Made by a program: the position numbers and the translations under genes. From Hormiphora californensis (taxonomy: Eukaryota > Ctenophora > Tentaculata > Cydippida > Pleurobrachiidae), in the NCBI GenBank assembly GCA_020137815.1, contig CM035362.1, forward strand, positions 4,626,008-4,690,007: a stretch of 64,000 nucleotides of DNA. Direction: 5' to 3'. Under the pieces are notes generated by a model. It worked only from the letters and a program-made list of their open reading frames with translations, had not been told where the DNA came from and searched no databases. Positions 11,001-22,300 of this stretch are shown here, piece after piece. Within the stretch, counting starts at the first letter, position 1; every line of letters begins with the position of its first letter.

Positions 11001-14000
11001 TATCGCTCCAGGTCCTCTCTGTGTTTCGTGATCCTCCTCTCTTCCTTTCTGTTTTCATCAGACTCTTTGTATCGGTTACACTTGTAGTACTCTGACCCGT
11101 GGGGTTTCCACTCTCCTGTTAATTGGTTGCTGGTTAATTAATTGAGAGATGTGTGTAATATTAATTAATCTTTGTATATTCTGGGTAGTATTGTTGCTTA
11201 AAGTGAGAGAGAACAGCCCTGATTTTGATGAAACTCAGTAAGTGGGGGGGGGCCCGCGTATTAAAATGTCCTTTAATGTCCCTCGATTTTTGGGACATTA
11301 AATTGTCCGTTATTATTTAGGACATTAAAAGACATTAAAGGACATTATAAGACATTAAAAGACATTAAATTATAACTTCCAAAAACCATTCCAAAATGTG
11401 TTACCAAACATGTTTACCACCAATGTACTACTAAAGGTCCCATCTTTCGATTCCAATGAATGTCATAAATGTTCACCGGTGATTAGGCTTGCTTTTGCGT
11501 GGGGTGTGGGTGCGGTACCTTTTTTACATACATGCATATTTCTAGCCTAGACGATATCTCAAAATCATCTTATGAAACGAGTAGAAAAGACACCGAAGGC
11601 TTTAGAGTGAGAGAGAACAGCCCCGATTTTGATGAAACTTGGTCAGAATAGTGTTTGGTGTCAAAAAAAATTTAGTGCTCAGCTCCTAAATTTACGATTT
11701 TTAGGTTTTTTAGGTTTTTTTTGGTTTTTATGGGTTTCAGGAACGTCCTAGAACAAAATGAATAGAACCATTTTTCTCAGCGTGAAATTCTGTATCGATT
11801 TTAGTGGCTATAAACCTTTCTATGACGTAGAGTTATCCCAAACGGGTACATGTTATAGGGGCGGGTACATGTTTTAGGCTAACGGGCGAACCTCTTGTCA
11901 GAACACCATGTTATAGGTACTCAATCGACGTGTATTGGTGAGGAAATCATTTTAGTGAAAACCATTTTGATCTGCGATGTCTGTGTAACGAATAAAACCT
12001 AAAAAACCTTACCACATGAAGCATACCCGTTTGGTTTTTGGGATAACTACGTCATAGAAAGGTTTATAGCCACTATGATCGATGCAGAATTTCACGCCGA
12101 GAAAGATGATTCTATTTATTTTGTTCTAGGACGTTCCTGAAACCCATAAAAGCCAAAAAACCTAAAAAAACCTAAATTAAGGATTTGAGCACTCAAAAAT
12201 TTTTTGACTTCTAATTAGACATCAAAGACCATTCTGACTGAGTTTCATCAAAATCGGGGCTATTTTCACTTTAAAACCTTGACATTTAGTCCAAAACTTC
12301 AAAATTTCCGGGGTTCGCTTAGAGGTACAGGGCCACCCTAAAATGAGGCTTAATCACCCCCAACATCTATGGTATTGGTTGGAATCGATAGAGGGGACAT
12401 TAGAAGTAAATATTAAGTGGTCGAAAACACCATTTTAGTTTAATAATAGCTGAAAATTCATATTTTAATTAAATGTCCTTTAATGTCTTTTAATGTCTTT
12501 TAATGTCCTTTAATGTCCCAGGGACATTAAAGTCAGACGTGTTTATTTAGGACATGGATATTAAATTCACGCGGGCCCCCCCCCCAGTAAGTACATGGGA
12601 GCTGCAATACAAAAGACTCTTTGTATCTCACTCTGTAAACATACCTCGACAAATCCAGCAGAATTCGTATCGGCAGGTAAAACAGGTCACGTGATTACAC
12701 CCACTGGTCTTCTGGATACTGTTGGAACAGTTCGGGCATTCCTTCGTGTTAACTACTAACCTATATCAAGGGGGGGGGGTAATTAACAACCAGCCTATTT
12801 CAGGGGGTTCATTAACTACTAGCCTATAAAAAGTTGAATTGTTCATACCTTCTTTTTTCAAGCGACTCAAATAAAAAGAGAGCTATTTATAACTGGGGAA
12901 TGTACAATTACTAGGGAAACTTCATGGGGTATAATGAGGGGTAATCACCAAAGGAACAAGAAAATATGAGTGAGGAAATTATAATTAATAATCAATTTGT
13001 GTTGGCTACCATGAACCTAATGATAATACGGGTCTAACAAGATTGTGGGTTCTAAAATCTCACCATTTGGTGGTCTCACTATAATTGGGGGTTCTAAAAT
13101 CTCACCATTTCGTGGTCTCACTCTAATTGGGGGTTCTAAAATCTCACCATTTGGTGGTCTCACTCTCGTCCTGGGCCTTCTCCAGCCACTTTTGCAGCAC
13201 ATAACAGTCCCTCAGGGGCTTGTGGTCCAGTCTTCCACACTCAAAACACCACTGAAATCATAATTAAATAATTATCAGTAGGATTGTAGATAGTCAATAA
13301 TTAAAGAAAACAACGATTTAGCAGGACTAAAAAGCAGAAGCTTTAGTCTGAACTATTCCAGGCTGCATCAACCCCGACCTCGCCCGTTACCCTTGTTACC
13401 CGGTTACCCTCCTGTTCATCGTTACCCTAGTTACCCTGGTTACCTTGGTGCCACATGTGCATTCTATATTCCTAACAAGACTACTTGACACCCTGGCCGC
13501 ATTGCCACAATCGGTCCCCGGACACCATCGTAACATAGGGTGTGCAGTTACATAGCCAGTTGTAATTAGTTGTTGATATCGGTTACGTAGCTGGGTCGTC
13601 TTTATTTTATTCCTGGGAAAGATAATTGTTTTACAGCAACAAACAAGCAAACTCATACAGTAGAAACCCGATTTACCGGGATGCTCGGGCCTCGAGGACG
13701 AGTGTTTGGCCCGGTAAATCGAGGTCCGACTGTATAAGTATACATTATTTCTTGTGAATGTGTTCAGTATCCAGTAACACAGTGTGTGTGTGTTGTTCAT
13801 GACATGTGTGAAAACTGGGTTAACAATAGAATTCTCCACCAGTCTATAAAAAGTGCGTCTGTGTGGTATGGCTCGCGCGAGGGTCATTACCCCCAACACC
13901 CCGCGCGCTACGTCAATGCACAGTTAGAAGCTATTGTTGTATTCGAATTATAATAGCTCTATTTTGCAGAAAATACAGACCTGTTATTTTCACAGTTAGT

Positions 14001-17000
14001 TAGAGGGAGCCGAGAGGTATTATGGGTTGGAAAAGACAAATCAAGAGAAGAAAAAATCTTCGGGCGCCGTTACGATCTGGGTGTTTGGAGGCCTGTTTAC
14101 AGGTGTGCGCTGCCAAAAAAGTTGATTCACTAAAATGGCTCTAACCGCCAAACCACTCAACCGTTTTATTATGGGACGTTTTATTATGGGACTATTATTG
14201 CAAATTGACAGGAATGTTAAAAATATTTTAAAAATAGAAATAACTTACATGATAAAGCCGTCGCCGAGAACCGTATCACATGACATACACTGAATGTTCT
14301 GAAAAAGAGTTTGTTATGTTCTAGCAATACAAGGTAAAACAAAGTTTGAAATTAAAGCGAACTCTCACATGAAACTAAATATTTAATTTAAAACAACTCT
14401 GTTATTTTGCCGTGAATAAGTCTCTGAACTGTACATAAAATAAGTACAGTCGGACCCCGATTTAGTGGCATCCTAGGGGGGAAAAAATCCTGCCACTAAA
14501 TCGGGGTGCCACTAAATCGGGTTGAGCCATATTTGGCCCATAAAAACCTATTTTATTCCCAAAATGCTTTACTAAGGCTAAAGACACCTCTAACTGTTAT
14601 ATGCAATATTCATGTATTGATGACATGATCGTTTCTGATTAGAAAAAGAAAACTATAAAATAATTTTCAAAAAAATGTGAAAATTTCCAGCCCGTCCGAT
14701 TTGTGTTTCGAATCGGTGCAGCTTACTGGATGTCATGTCGCTAATTAGCGGGTTCGAAACGAACCGATACGTGATACCATGCCGAATCGGGGCACCCTAA
14801 GCGGGTGAGGAAGTATCAAAATTTCAAAATAACTTTTTCTCTGGGGCGAGACACACTGAAGTTGGGCGCTCTCGTTCAAATTTCAACCTCGCGACACACA
14901 CTGAAGTTCGAAGTTCGAAGTTTTGCGAAACCCCATTTTCGGCTGAGAAATCATTTGTAAGAGGCTAACTTATTTACTGGTACATCTCTCGAGGTGTCCT
15001 TTATCCATACTGAGTCAATTTCACCGTTTTTGAAATTTTTGGCTAATCCGGTCACAGTTGTCCCAATTCACCAACAATTTTAAAAACGGTGAAATTGACC
15101 CGGTATTGATAAAAGACACCTCGAGAGATGTACCAGTAAATAAATTAGCATCTTACAAATAATTTCTCAGCCGAAAATGGGTTTTCGCGAAACTTTGAAC
15201 TTTTCCGCGAAACTTCGAACTTCGAACTTCAGTGTGTGTCGCGAGGTTGAGAGTTGAACGCGCGCGACCAACTTCAGTGTGTCTCCCCCCTCTCAAAATT
15301 TATGGGGAGCACCGATCAAAGCATTGACAATCGTATTGTAAAATTTTGCAAAAAAAAGTTTCAAATTTTTTTAAAGGTATACGAGCCACTTCCGAATCGT
15401 GTTTCGAATCGGTGCATCTTATCGCATGTCCTGCTGCTAATTATACGGTTCGTAACGAACCGATACGTGATCCCCATTGGGCCATTGAATCACAAGTTTA
15501 CCAAGCGTCAAAATTTCGATTTGATGGGGATCACGTTTCGGTTCGTTCCGAACCGTCTAATTAGCACTGCTAATAGCAGCAGGACATGCGATAAGATGCA
15601 CCGATTCGAAACATGATTCGGAAGTGGCGGGTACTCCTTTGAAAAAAATTCAAAAAAATTTCAAAAAAAAAATTCAAAAAAATTTTTGGGGGAAAAAATC
15701 CTGCCACTAAATCGGGGTGCCACTAAATCGGGGGCCACTAAATCGGGGTCCGACTGTATTAATCGAGGGTCAACTGCAGTGTGTCCCACTGTCTTCGATG
15801 AGGCATGCCCCAAAATCACAGGTCACGCAAAGACAGTGGGACACCCTTTTCATAACATAATAAACTCACATCGGCAGTCCCATAATCCATTACTTTAGTT
15901 TTAATGTAAAGGGTCCAACAAGAGTCACAGTAATAGTGGGGACAGTGGTTATTACACACCAGATCCTGGAGAGAGAGAGAGAGAGAGAGGGGTAAAGTTG
16001 AATGAGATCCGAGATTTGTCATCTGGGTTTGAAATTTATAGCAGAGTAATGTTTGATATTGTCCAAGTTGATCCTTCAAGTTATTCGAAACAAACAAACA
16101 TGATGTATGTGTATGCAAAATGTATATACACATCATGTGTACATGAACATCATGCACTTACCAAGTTTTCAATACCACACACACCACAGTCGCCCCTAAC
16201 AACGGATTCCCCACCCCTAGCAACAGACTCCCCATGATCACGGTCCCTAACAACAGATTCCCCACCCCTAGCAACATCCCTTCCACTTGACGCTGTGAGG
16301 GAGTTGGATGTAGAGATACCGGCACTTTGTAACAATAACTCAGGTTCACAGTCTTTCTCGTAGTATCTGAGGGGGAGTAACAATTTGAAGAGAGGGGGCT
16401 GGGGAGTAACAATTTGAAAGAGAGGGGGCTGGGGAGTAACAATTTGAAAGAGAGGGGACTTGAGAGCTTTCTGAAAAGAGGGGGAATAACTAGTATCTGG
16501 GGGAGTTCTTTTGATTGTGTAAGAGTCTAGACAAGGGGTGGTCAATTGCATTCTGCAGATGTAAAGATGACAGGTATTAAATTGGCCCCGGGGCGCTTGC
16601 CAGTTCTGTGATTTGGGAGTTTTCTGAAAACTGGTGTCTGGGGGGAGTTCTTTTGAGTTCTGTGATAATAAATTTTGTTTCGTAACATCACGCCTTACCT
16701 CTCAATCAACAGCTGAGAATCCCACCGAAAAAAGAGGAGTAACTTCTTAACCTCGACACCTCTGATACCCAATATCTCCCTCACTCTACCTGTAAGGATA
16801 TATTTTTTACAAAGTTGATAGCCGACTATAACCATCCACAACCCAACATTTGTATCACCATTTATAATGAGCACCTACCGATTTCTCTATCCATCTCCTT
16901 TAGAATCTCAGCAGCGGGAACTACCTTGTATCCTCTTCCATCCTGAAACAAAAGGAACTTGTGACGTCATGAAATACAAGGACAATTACAAATTCAGGGT

Positions 17001-17374
17001 GTTCTAACCCTCCTTGAGATTTGGGGGGGGGGGGGGGGGGATGGTCAACCAAAGGACAAAATTCGCTTCGGTGAACTACTCACTTGCCTGATCCGTAAAC
17101 TTGATTTTCTAACCTGACTGCTTCCCTCGAAATCCTTTAATTAATTAATTAACTAACTAATTAATTAACTAACTAATTAATTAACTAACTAATAAATTAC
17201 CTGACTATCACTGCTGCTCTCCTCATAATCCTTTAATTAATTAATTAACTAATTAACCAACTAATTAATTACCTGACTATCACTACTGCAGCTCTCCTCG
17301 AAATCATCATCCTCAAAATCACAGTAAAAAGAATCCTCGTCATCTATACAGTCATCGAGTGAGGAATGTGTCAT
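8027..17374 (-). CDS. ARIH1: Ariadne-1-like RBR E3 ubiquitin ligase
   Basis: Thirteen exons join in phase to about 520 residues (human ARIH1 is 557): 17374-17273, 16942-16879, 16789-16699, 16366-16162, 15965-15870, 14298-14249, 13612-13444, 13251-13148, 12760-12645, 11115-10983, 10418-10298, 9698-9575, 8214-8027. The order follows the family: acidic N-terminus (DDCIDDEDSFYCDFEDDD), UBA-like helix (LLLFFRWDSQLLIERYYEKD), RING1 (CGVC, CPHYYCDSC, CMSC), IBR (HPMLRWCPGTDCGN, then CFECGRLDHKPL), RING2 (NTKECPNCSNSIQ, then SGCNHVTC, EFCWIC) and the helical Ariadne domain (HGSEYYKCNRYKES, TYVFAY-like FSYVFAYYV, YCENRRNILL). The Cys in SGCNH (about residue 315) is the expected thioester-forming catalytic residue. 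The family takes ubiquitin from E2 and works with neddylated cullin-RING ligases. Exon 4 carries a local repeat (RGGESVVR-type) between UBA and RING1. Several introns hold repeats. Confidence 0.9.
8376..9207. mobile_element. Non-autonomous hAT-like element, 8 bp target duplication
   Basis: Ends ggggggtgcgacatgttaat (from 8376) and its near reverse complement attaacatgtcgtccccccc (to 9207). The flanks are the same 8 bp, gatgtcac (8368-8375 and 9208-9215). The 832 bp interior is A/T-rich with ttaacaaaxgttaac motifs near both ends and no transposase frame. The 8 bp duplication and small size suggest hAT-type mobilisation; the G-tract terminus is atypical. It lies in the last intron of the Ariadne gene. 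Confidence 0.75.
9222..9606 (-). repeat. Triplicated exon 12 donor region of the Ariadne gene
   Basis: The stretch caataactctcacctgacag followed by (c/t)agttcggtgttgtgttccaa appears at about 9345-9392, 9443-9490 and 9562-9606. Read on the minus strand the last copy is the true end of exon 12 (EHNTELLSG, then gtgagagtt). The other two copies repeat the final exon bases and the GTGAG donor inside the intron. Between them lie short cctagttacca units. Two functional-looking extra 5' splice sites result. Confidence 0.8.
9785..10290. repeat. 24 bp minisatellite, about 21 copies
   Basis: Repeated caccatgactaccacccca plus tttatc or tttgtc. As 24 is a multiple of three, all frames stay open on both strands (MTTTPF-, HHDYHPI- and NGVVVMV-type repeats), but it lies in an intron and directly abuts the exon 11 donor (10291-10297), so I do not call it coding. 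Confidence 0.9.
10425..10806. repeat. About 30 bp minisatellite next to exon 11 acceptor
   Basis: Units of ggtatctagtggggcagaga plus gatggtgggtc, about ten copies, some fused with tcagatacctgcagagaga. It abuts the acceptor of Ariadne exon 11 (minus strand), and each unit includes a CCACTAG-like acceptor when read on that strand. Confidence 0.85.
11197..11236. repeat. Fragment related to the interior of the neighbouring element
   Basis: The stretch aaagtgagagagaacagccc and the next 20 bases closely match 11606-11645 and, inverted, 12232-12275. It is a half copy that stops at the target duplication of the 11244-12585 element. Confidence 0.5.
11244..12585. mobile_element. hAT-like foldback element with 7-8 bp target duplication
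   Basis: G-tract plus cccgcg at the left end (11244) mirrors cgcggg plus C-tract at the right end (12585). Flanks agtaagt occur at 11237-11243 and 12586-12592 (cagtaagt if the C is counted). Sub-terminal repeats of gtcctttaatgtc / gacattaaaggacatt mark both ends. The interior from about 11600 to 12276 is itself an inverted repeat (gattttgatgaaact near 11625, agtttcatcaaaatc near 12240). No coding frame. It sits in the Ariadne intron between exons 9 and 10. Confidence 0.72.
12745..12840 (-). repeat. Duplicated acceptor region of Ariadne exon 9
   Basis: The bases ttaactactaacctatatcaag at the exon 9 border recur as ttaactactagcctataaaaag at about 12814-12836, separated by a G-tract and a short insert. 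On the minus strand both copies give a TATAG-like or TTATAG-like acceptor followed by similar exon bases. Confidence 0.5.
13036..13172 (-). repeat. Triplicated exon 8 donor region of the Ariadne gene
   Basis: Three copies of tctaaaatctcaccatttgg plus tggtctcact lie at about 13050-13080, 13093-13123 and 13136-13165. On the minus strand the last is the real end of exon 8 (SETTKW, then gtgagattt). The other copies repeat both the exon end and the GTGAG donor. Unit length is about 42-43 bp. Confidence 0.82.
13658..13732. mobile_element. 75 bp pogo-like MITE
   Basis: cagtagaaacccgatttacc at the left and ggtaaatcgaggtccgactg at the right are imperfect inverted repeats, flanked by TA on both sides. 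The CAGTCGGAC-type terminus is shared with the 14447-15756 element. It lies in the Ariadne intron between exons 6 and 7. Confidence 0.7.
14447..15756. mobile_element. 1.3 kb pogo/mariner-like foldback element
   Basis: The terminus cagtcggaccccgatttagt (from 14447) is inverted at 15737-15756, both flanked by TA. Next to the ends are ccactaaatcggggtgcc repeats. Further in, arms with gtttcgaatcggtgca and ttcgaacttcagtgtg recur in both orientations around a turn near 15050. No transposase frame survives; short open frames at 15254-15616 are parts of the arms. It lies in the Ariadne intron between exons 5 and 6. Confidence 0.78.
15776..15847. mobile_element. Small hairpin MITE (GTGTCCCACTGTCTT ends)
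   Basis: gtgtcccactgtctt near 15780 and aagacagtgggacac near 15830-15845 are inverted, enclosing aaaatcacaggtcacgc. A related, partly degraded copy occurs near 24680-24725 with the same gtgtcccactgtcttt and atcacaggtcacgcaaag. Confidence 0.6.
17112..17310 (-). repeat. Duplicated exon 1 donor region of the Ariadne gene
   Basis: The exon 1 end (ttacctgactatcactactg) at 17269-17290 is repeated at about 17198-17218 with gctgctctcctc following, and more loosely near 17112-17136. The copies are separated by taattaattaact simple sequence. On the minus strand each near-full copy reads CTCTCG(G/T)-like exon bases, AGTCAG and then GTAA. Confidence 0.7.
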
Positions 17375-17525
17375 GCTACGAGCGAGATGTAATGTTATTT
17401 GACATTTGTATTATGAAATGTTATACACTTGCTACATGCCTACAAAATATATAATTTTAACTTATTTTATCAATAGATCAAGAGAGGAATGTGTCATGCT
17501 ACGAGCGAGATGTAATGTTATACTT
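17361..17525 (-). repeat. Duplicated start-codon region of the Ariadne gene
   Basis: gaggaatgtgtcatgctacg, continuing agcgagatgtaatgtta, occurs at 17361-17399 and at about 17486-17522. The first contains the CDS start (ATG at 17374 on the minus strand); the second is upstream and carries the same ATG context, followed in frame by MTHSS-like sequence only briefly. Confidence 0.7.
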
Positions 17526-18051
17526 CCTACATGTGTTTACATGTAATGTAATACATTTGGGATGGGCAGGAGGAGCCATCAGGATCTATTTTATAACTGG
17601 ACCTTTATACTTTCTACATGTTTACAGGCTTCTCTAGATACCAACTTAATTAACTAATTCATTAACTAATTAACATATTGATTAACTAATTTCCTATATC
17701 GGGAAAAAAATCCTGCCACTAAATCGGGGTCCGACTGTAATTTGTAATCGCCTAACAAAATTCCTGTAGATTATACATTGGGTGACCTAAGGATGAAATT
17801 GATCCACAAATGAGTTCAAAGAGATCTTATCAGTGGTGATTGGTCATATTGCCCGCCCACACAGTGGATCAAACCAATTTTGTATCGACGCAATGTAGGG
17901 AAACATCTTGTTTTCATCAGAATAAATTTAGGATAAATAAAATATACAATCACAATCAATGTAATATAACAAAACTCTAAACATAATACAATCTGATTTA
18001 TGTTAAAATATCAAACGTTTTTCAAAGGATAAAAGGGAGATGAAGCGCTTT
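17526..18051. other. Intergenic stretch between transferrin-like and Ariadne genes
   Basis: About 680 bp separate two genes on the same strand. It contains a lone pogo-type end (aatcggggtccgactgtaat, around 17720-17742) without a visible partner, and A/T-rich sequence. The Ariadne promoter and the transferrin-like 3' UTR must both be here; I see no clear core promoter element. Confidence 0.5.
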
Positions 18052-19253
18052 TCACACTGTGAACGATAAGATGGAGATGATGATGCTGACCAATACCAGT
18101 TGGAAACCCGAAGCAACCTGAAGAAATAGGAGGAAGATTAGTAAGATTTAATTAGTAATTTAATTAATAATTAGTAACATGTCGAGGAGGGATGTGGACA
18201 CGGCCCAAATAAACAAATAAAGTCACTTCTTCCCCCAAGATTCGATAAAAAGTCAAAACACTCTTTACTGCTTCCTAAACCCTAACCCACCCCAAACCCA
18301 CCTCTTTACTGCAGCTTCCTGAATCCTAACCCACCCCTAAACTCACCTCTTTACTGCAGTTCCTAAATCCTAACCCACCCCCAAACCCACCTCTTTACTG
18401 TAGTTCCTAAATCCTAACCCACCCCAAACTCACCTCTTTACTGCAGCTTCCTGAATCCTAACCCCCAAACTCACCCCCACTCACCCAATACCTAACCCAC
18501 CCCAAACCCACCTCTTTACTGCTTGCTAACCCACCCCCTACATGACACTCACCCTAACACCAGCTGATTTGACGCAATGTAGGGCATCCTTGTGCATCAC
18601 GTACTCACGGCCCAAGTAAACCTCGGGATCGCGCTGTGCCTTAGATTGAAGGACGGATAGAGATGTGATTTCACCTCCCGAGAATATCACCTTCTTTTCT
18701 GTAACAGGGGGGGGAGCTGGATATATTACAGACAAAACAATGGGGGAGGTACCTCCCTTTATTAAATCAATGGTTGGTAGAATGGCCAATGGGTTATAAC
18801 CAAGGCAGAGACCGTCCTCTCTCCCCAACCTCAAGGATAGGGAGTCCCCATATATAGGGTCCCTTGAGAGACTGGGGAGGAAGTATGCAGAAATACCGTG
18901 CGACTTGTGGTAAGTGTCGTAATTAATATTTGAGTTACCCCATCTCACTGACCTGAATGCTGGAATACTTTTTTGTCTCAAATATAATATCCTGAACGTT
19001 TACAGGGGGATTTGATAATAATCTTTGTAGTGTAGACACGTCACTATCAAGCATATTCGCTGAAAAACACAGAGTTTGAGATAGCTATAGCATAATGTGT
19101 AATTGAAGGTGACATACAGAGAGTGGCGCATATCTCAGACTCTGAACTTATAGTACTAGGGTCTGACTGTGGTCTGAGAAGTGAGAACCCCTGCTCAAAG
19201 GAGCAAGGAGTGACCAGACCAAAGTCAGTCAAAGAGAGATTATTACATTAACT

Positions 19254-19330
<77 letters not shown>

Positions 19331-22300
19331 GAGAGAGAGAAACTAACTTACAGTTATAAACTAGTCCAGCGGTTCGGACGCTTCCAAAGTTGCACTCTAG
19401 CCACCCATCAATGGGGGACTGACTGTTGTCCCTGCAGAGTAGTTTGGCAGAGGATCCTTCATCAGTATCATATAGACCTGAAAGTGGGGGCAAATTGGTG
19501 TGTGTGGGGGAGAGGGAAAAGTGGTGGTGGTAAAGTGGTGGTGTTGGGGGGGGGGGTCAGTCACTGTCCACTGATCATAATGAGACCATTCTATAAGAGA
19601 AAGGATGTGTGGAAAATCAAAATCCATTAGAGTTGTCATCGAGAGAGAGGATGATTAATACAATGGTAACCATAGTAACCATGGTAACCATGTGATACTT
19701 ACTAAGAGCAGCCTTGAGGTGAACAAACGCCACATCTCCTGCCCCGGTAGTGATACAGCGGAGTGCCCCACTTTGCCCTGAGAACTGGGTCTCAGCGGAA
19801 CACGTTCCCTGGCTACAGGCCGCACAAATCTTCCAATGATCCGGAACTGAATGGGGAGGGAGACGGGAGTTGTGAGGGGAGAATGGAGATGAGGGGAGAA
19901 GGGAGGGTGGAAACTGACAAAGACCGGGAGTTGTCAGTTTGTCAATGTGACGGGAAAGGAAGGTGGGGATTCCCCACTGGGGATTCCACTGAGAGAAAGG
20001 AAACGCATTACTGTATTAGAGGATATATATGTATCTCTAATAGTGATTAAAAAACTTACTGGAACTTGACTGATCGGGGAGACATGAGTTGCCAAAGTAA
20101 CGTGTTACGGTCCACAACGGGTTACATCTCTCACTGGGATCAAACCAACCTGAACATAAGCAGGTACATAAGACAAACAAACCAACCTGAACATAAGCAG
20201 ATATACATAAGACAAACAAACAAACCAACCTGCAAACATAGATATATCAACATTTTGAATTCCATTTTGATTGACTAGACAGTTTAATATTAACTGTCAT
20301 ATATTAACTGTCATTACCAATTCAATTGTGAGTTATTTTCACTGCCAAACTCTCTTCAAGATGAAAAGGCGCTCTCATCATTTTATGACGTCATAAAAAG
20401 TTAGAATTCTCGTTATATGACGTCATAAAAAAAATTAGAATTCTCGATATATAATGAGGACATATCTTACCTCTCCACGCGAAATATCCTAGAGGGGTCT
20501 CCCATGCACCCTGAGGGTCGTAACCAGGGAGACAGATTCTCTTGTTTTTCAACTCTGTTACTTTCAGATCATTCCGCCCATCCATCACTACACCAACCTT
20601 GTATTGGGGAGAATGTGTCAGGGGGGTGGGGGGAGGTAACTTGGGGAGAATGTGTCAGGGGGGGGGGGGCAGAATGTGCGTGTCAGTGGTCCTGGGGGAC
20701 TCGTGGAGAATGTGTTACCCTTTAGCAAACAAATTAACAGACACAGAATATTGGCGTAATCACCACTCCCTCCCTGCGGCCTGCTCCCTTCCCAAGTTGG
20801 GATTCCCAACCCCATCTTACCCAGTAATCGTGTATTAGACTGCCCCTCACCAGTTGTTCTGTCCCATCATAATCTTCTCCTAGGGCCACCTAAAGGGTTT
20901 TAATGGACTAGTTAAATGTGATATATACTGGGGTGGTTTGTTTGTTCTGCGTCTGAAGGAGTACCTCTTCAACCTCCAAGGGTTTATGGGGATAATGCGG
21001 AGTAGGGGTTGCTACTGTCAGGCCAATGCTCTGACCACAGTTCTCGTGCGCTCCGTGTGCAGAACAGAAGAGAAACGAGAATGGGTCAGGCCAATGCTCT
21101 GACAGGGTTGCTACGGTTTCGCAAAAACAAATGGGGCAATAACAACAGTGTTATTCTGTGTTCTACCAGAATATCAGCTAAATTGATTCAATTAATACCC
21201 GTATAGAGTTATCTTCAGTTGCCGCCCTGAGTGCCTTGTAAATCTCTGGCGCATCAATAACCGTTATCTGAAACATTAAAAGCATCAAAAACATCAAAAT
21301 CATCAAAAACATCTACTACATCAGACATCTACTACATTACTAACTAATATTACTATATAGTAGGGACGAATCTTAATTTTTTGACTCACTATTTGGTGGA
21401 AAGCAAATTCCGGTTGTAACCCACCTATTTTGACCCGCTGAACACGATCCCGTTCATAGGTAAGGTCGCAAAAGTGAAGAACATGCCCAAATCGGCCACG
21501 CCCTTTTACCTGTATTTTCAGCCTGTAGCCAAAAACATAAATCCTCTTAGAATAGGAGTAGAGACAAATCTGAGGGCACTAAAGTGATCAGCGCCCTCGC
21601 ATTAGTGGGGGTAGGTGCTGGAATTAAGTCTCTATCTCATCTGGTTAATTAGATAATTGGATAATTAGGTTTGCGCATAACCGTTTTTCGGCTATATGGC
21701 TATAGCCACTTAGGAATGGTTTAGAGACTTTTCACTGGCGCCATTTTGTAGGCAATAGCCAAGTTATGGGGGGATCTCGAACGAACAGCTACGGTATGGC
21801 TCGTCCGGTCTTGTTGGCCCCCTTGTGGATCTGTTTGGTGGAGTCTGGAGGGAGGAGAAGGTCCCGGAGGAGTGGTTAAAGGGTGTCATCTCGGTGATTC
21901 CCAAGAAGGGTGACGCCAGTGTGTGCTCAAATAATAGGGGCATCACTCTGCGATCTACCACTTCCAAGCTGTTCCAGATAATTATGCCGAACAGGTTGTC
22001 TTCTGGTCTTGAATTGGCACTTCGAGAGAATCAGTGTGGATTCAGACGTAACCGGTCTTGTGTGGATCAGATTTATTCCCTCCGTACCATCATCCATCAG
22101 TGTATAGAATATAATTTACCGTTGTATATAAACTTTATTGACTTCAAATCAGCATTCGATTGTATTAACAGGGATTTTATCTGGGCCGCATTTCGCCATT
22201 ATGGTCTTCCAGAGAAGTATGTCCGGATAATTCGAGCATTCTTTGACGGTACTATGAGTGCAGTGAAACATGACGGGGAGCTCTCCGGCTGGTTCAGTGT

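Noticed and set aside
8027-17374. Ariadne-2 assignment
   Set aside because: The HGSEYY motif is ARIH2-like, but TYVFAY-like FSYVFAYYV, ENQRDLEHNTELLSG and the acidic N-terminus fit Ariadne-1; the choice is not absolute.
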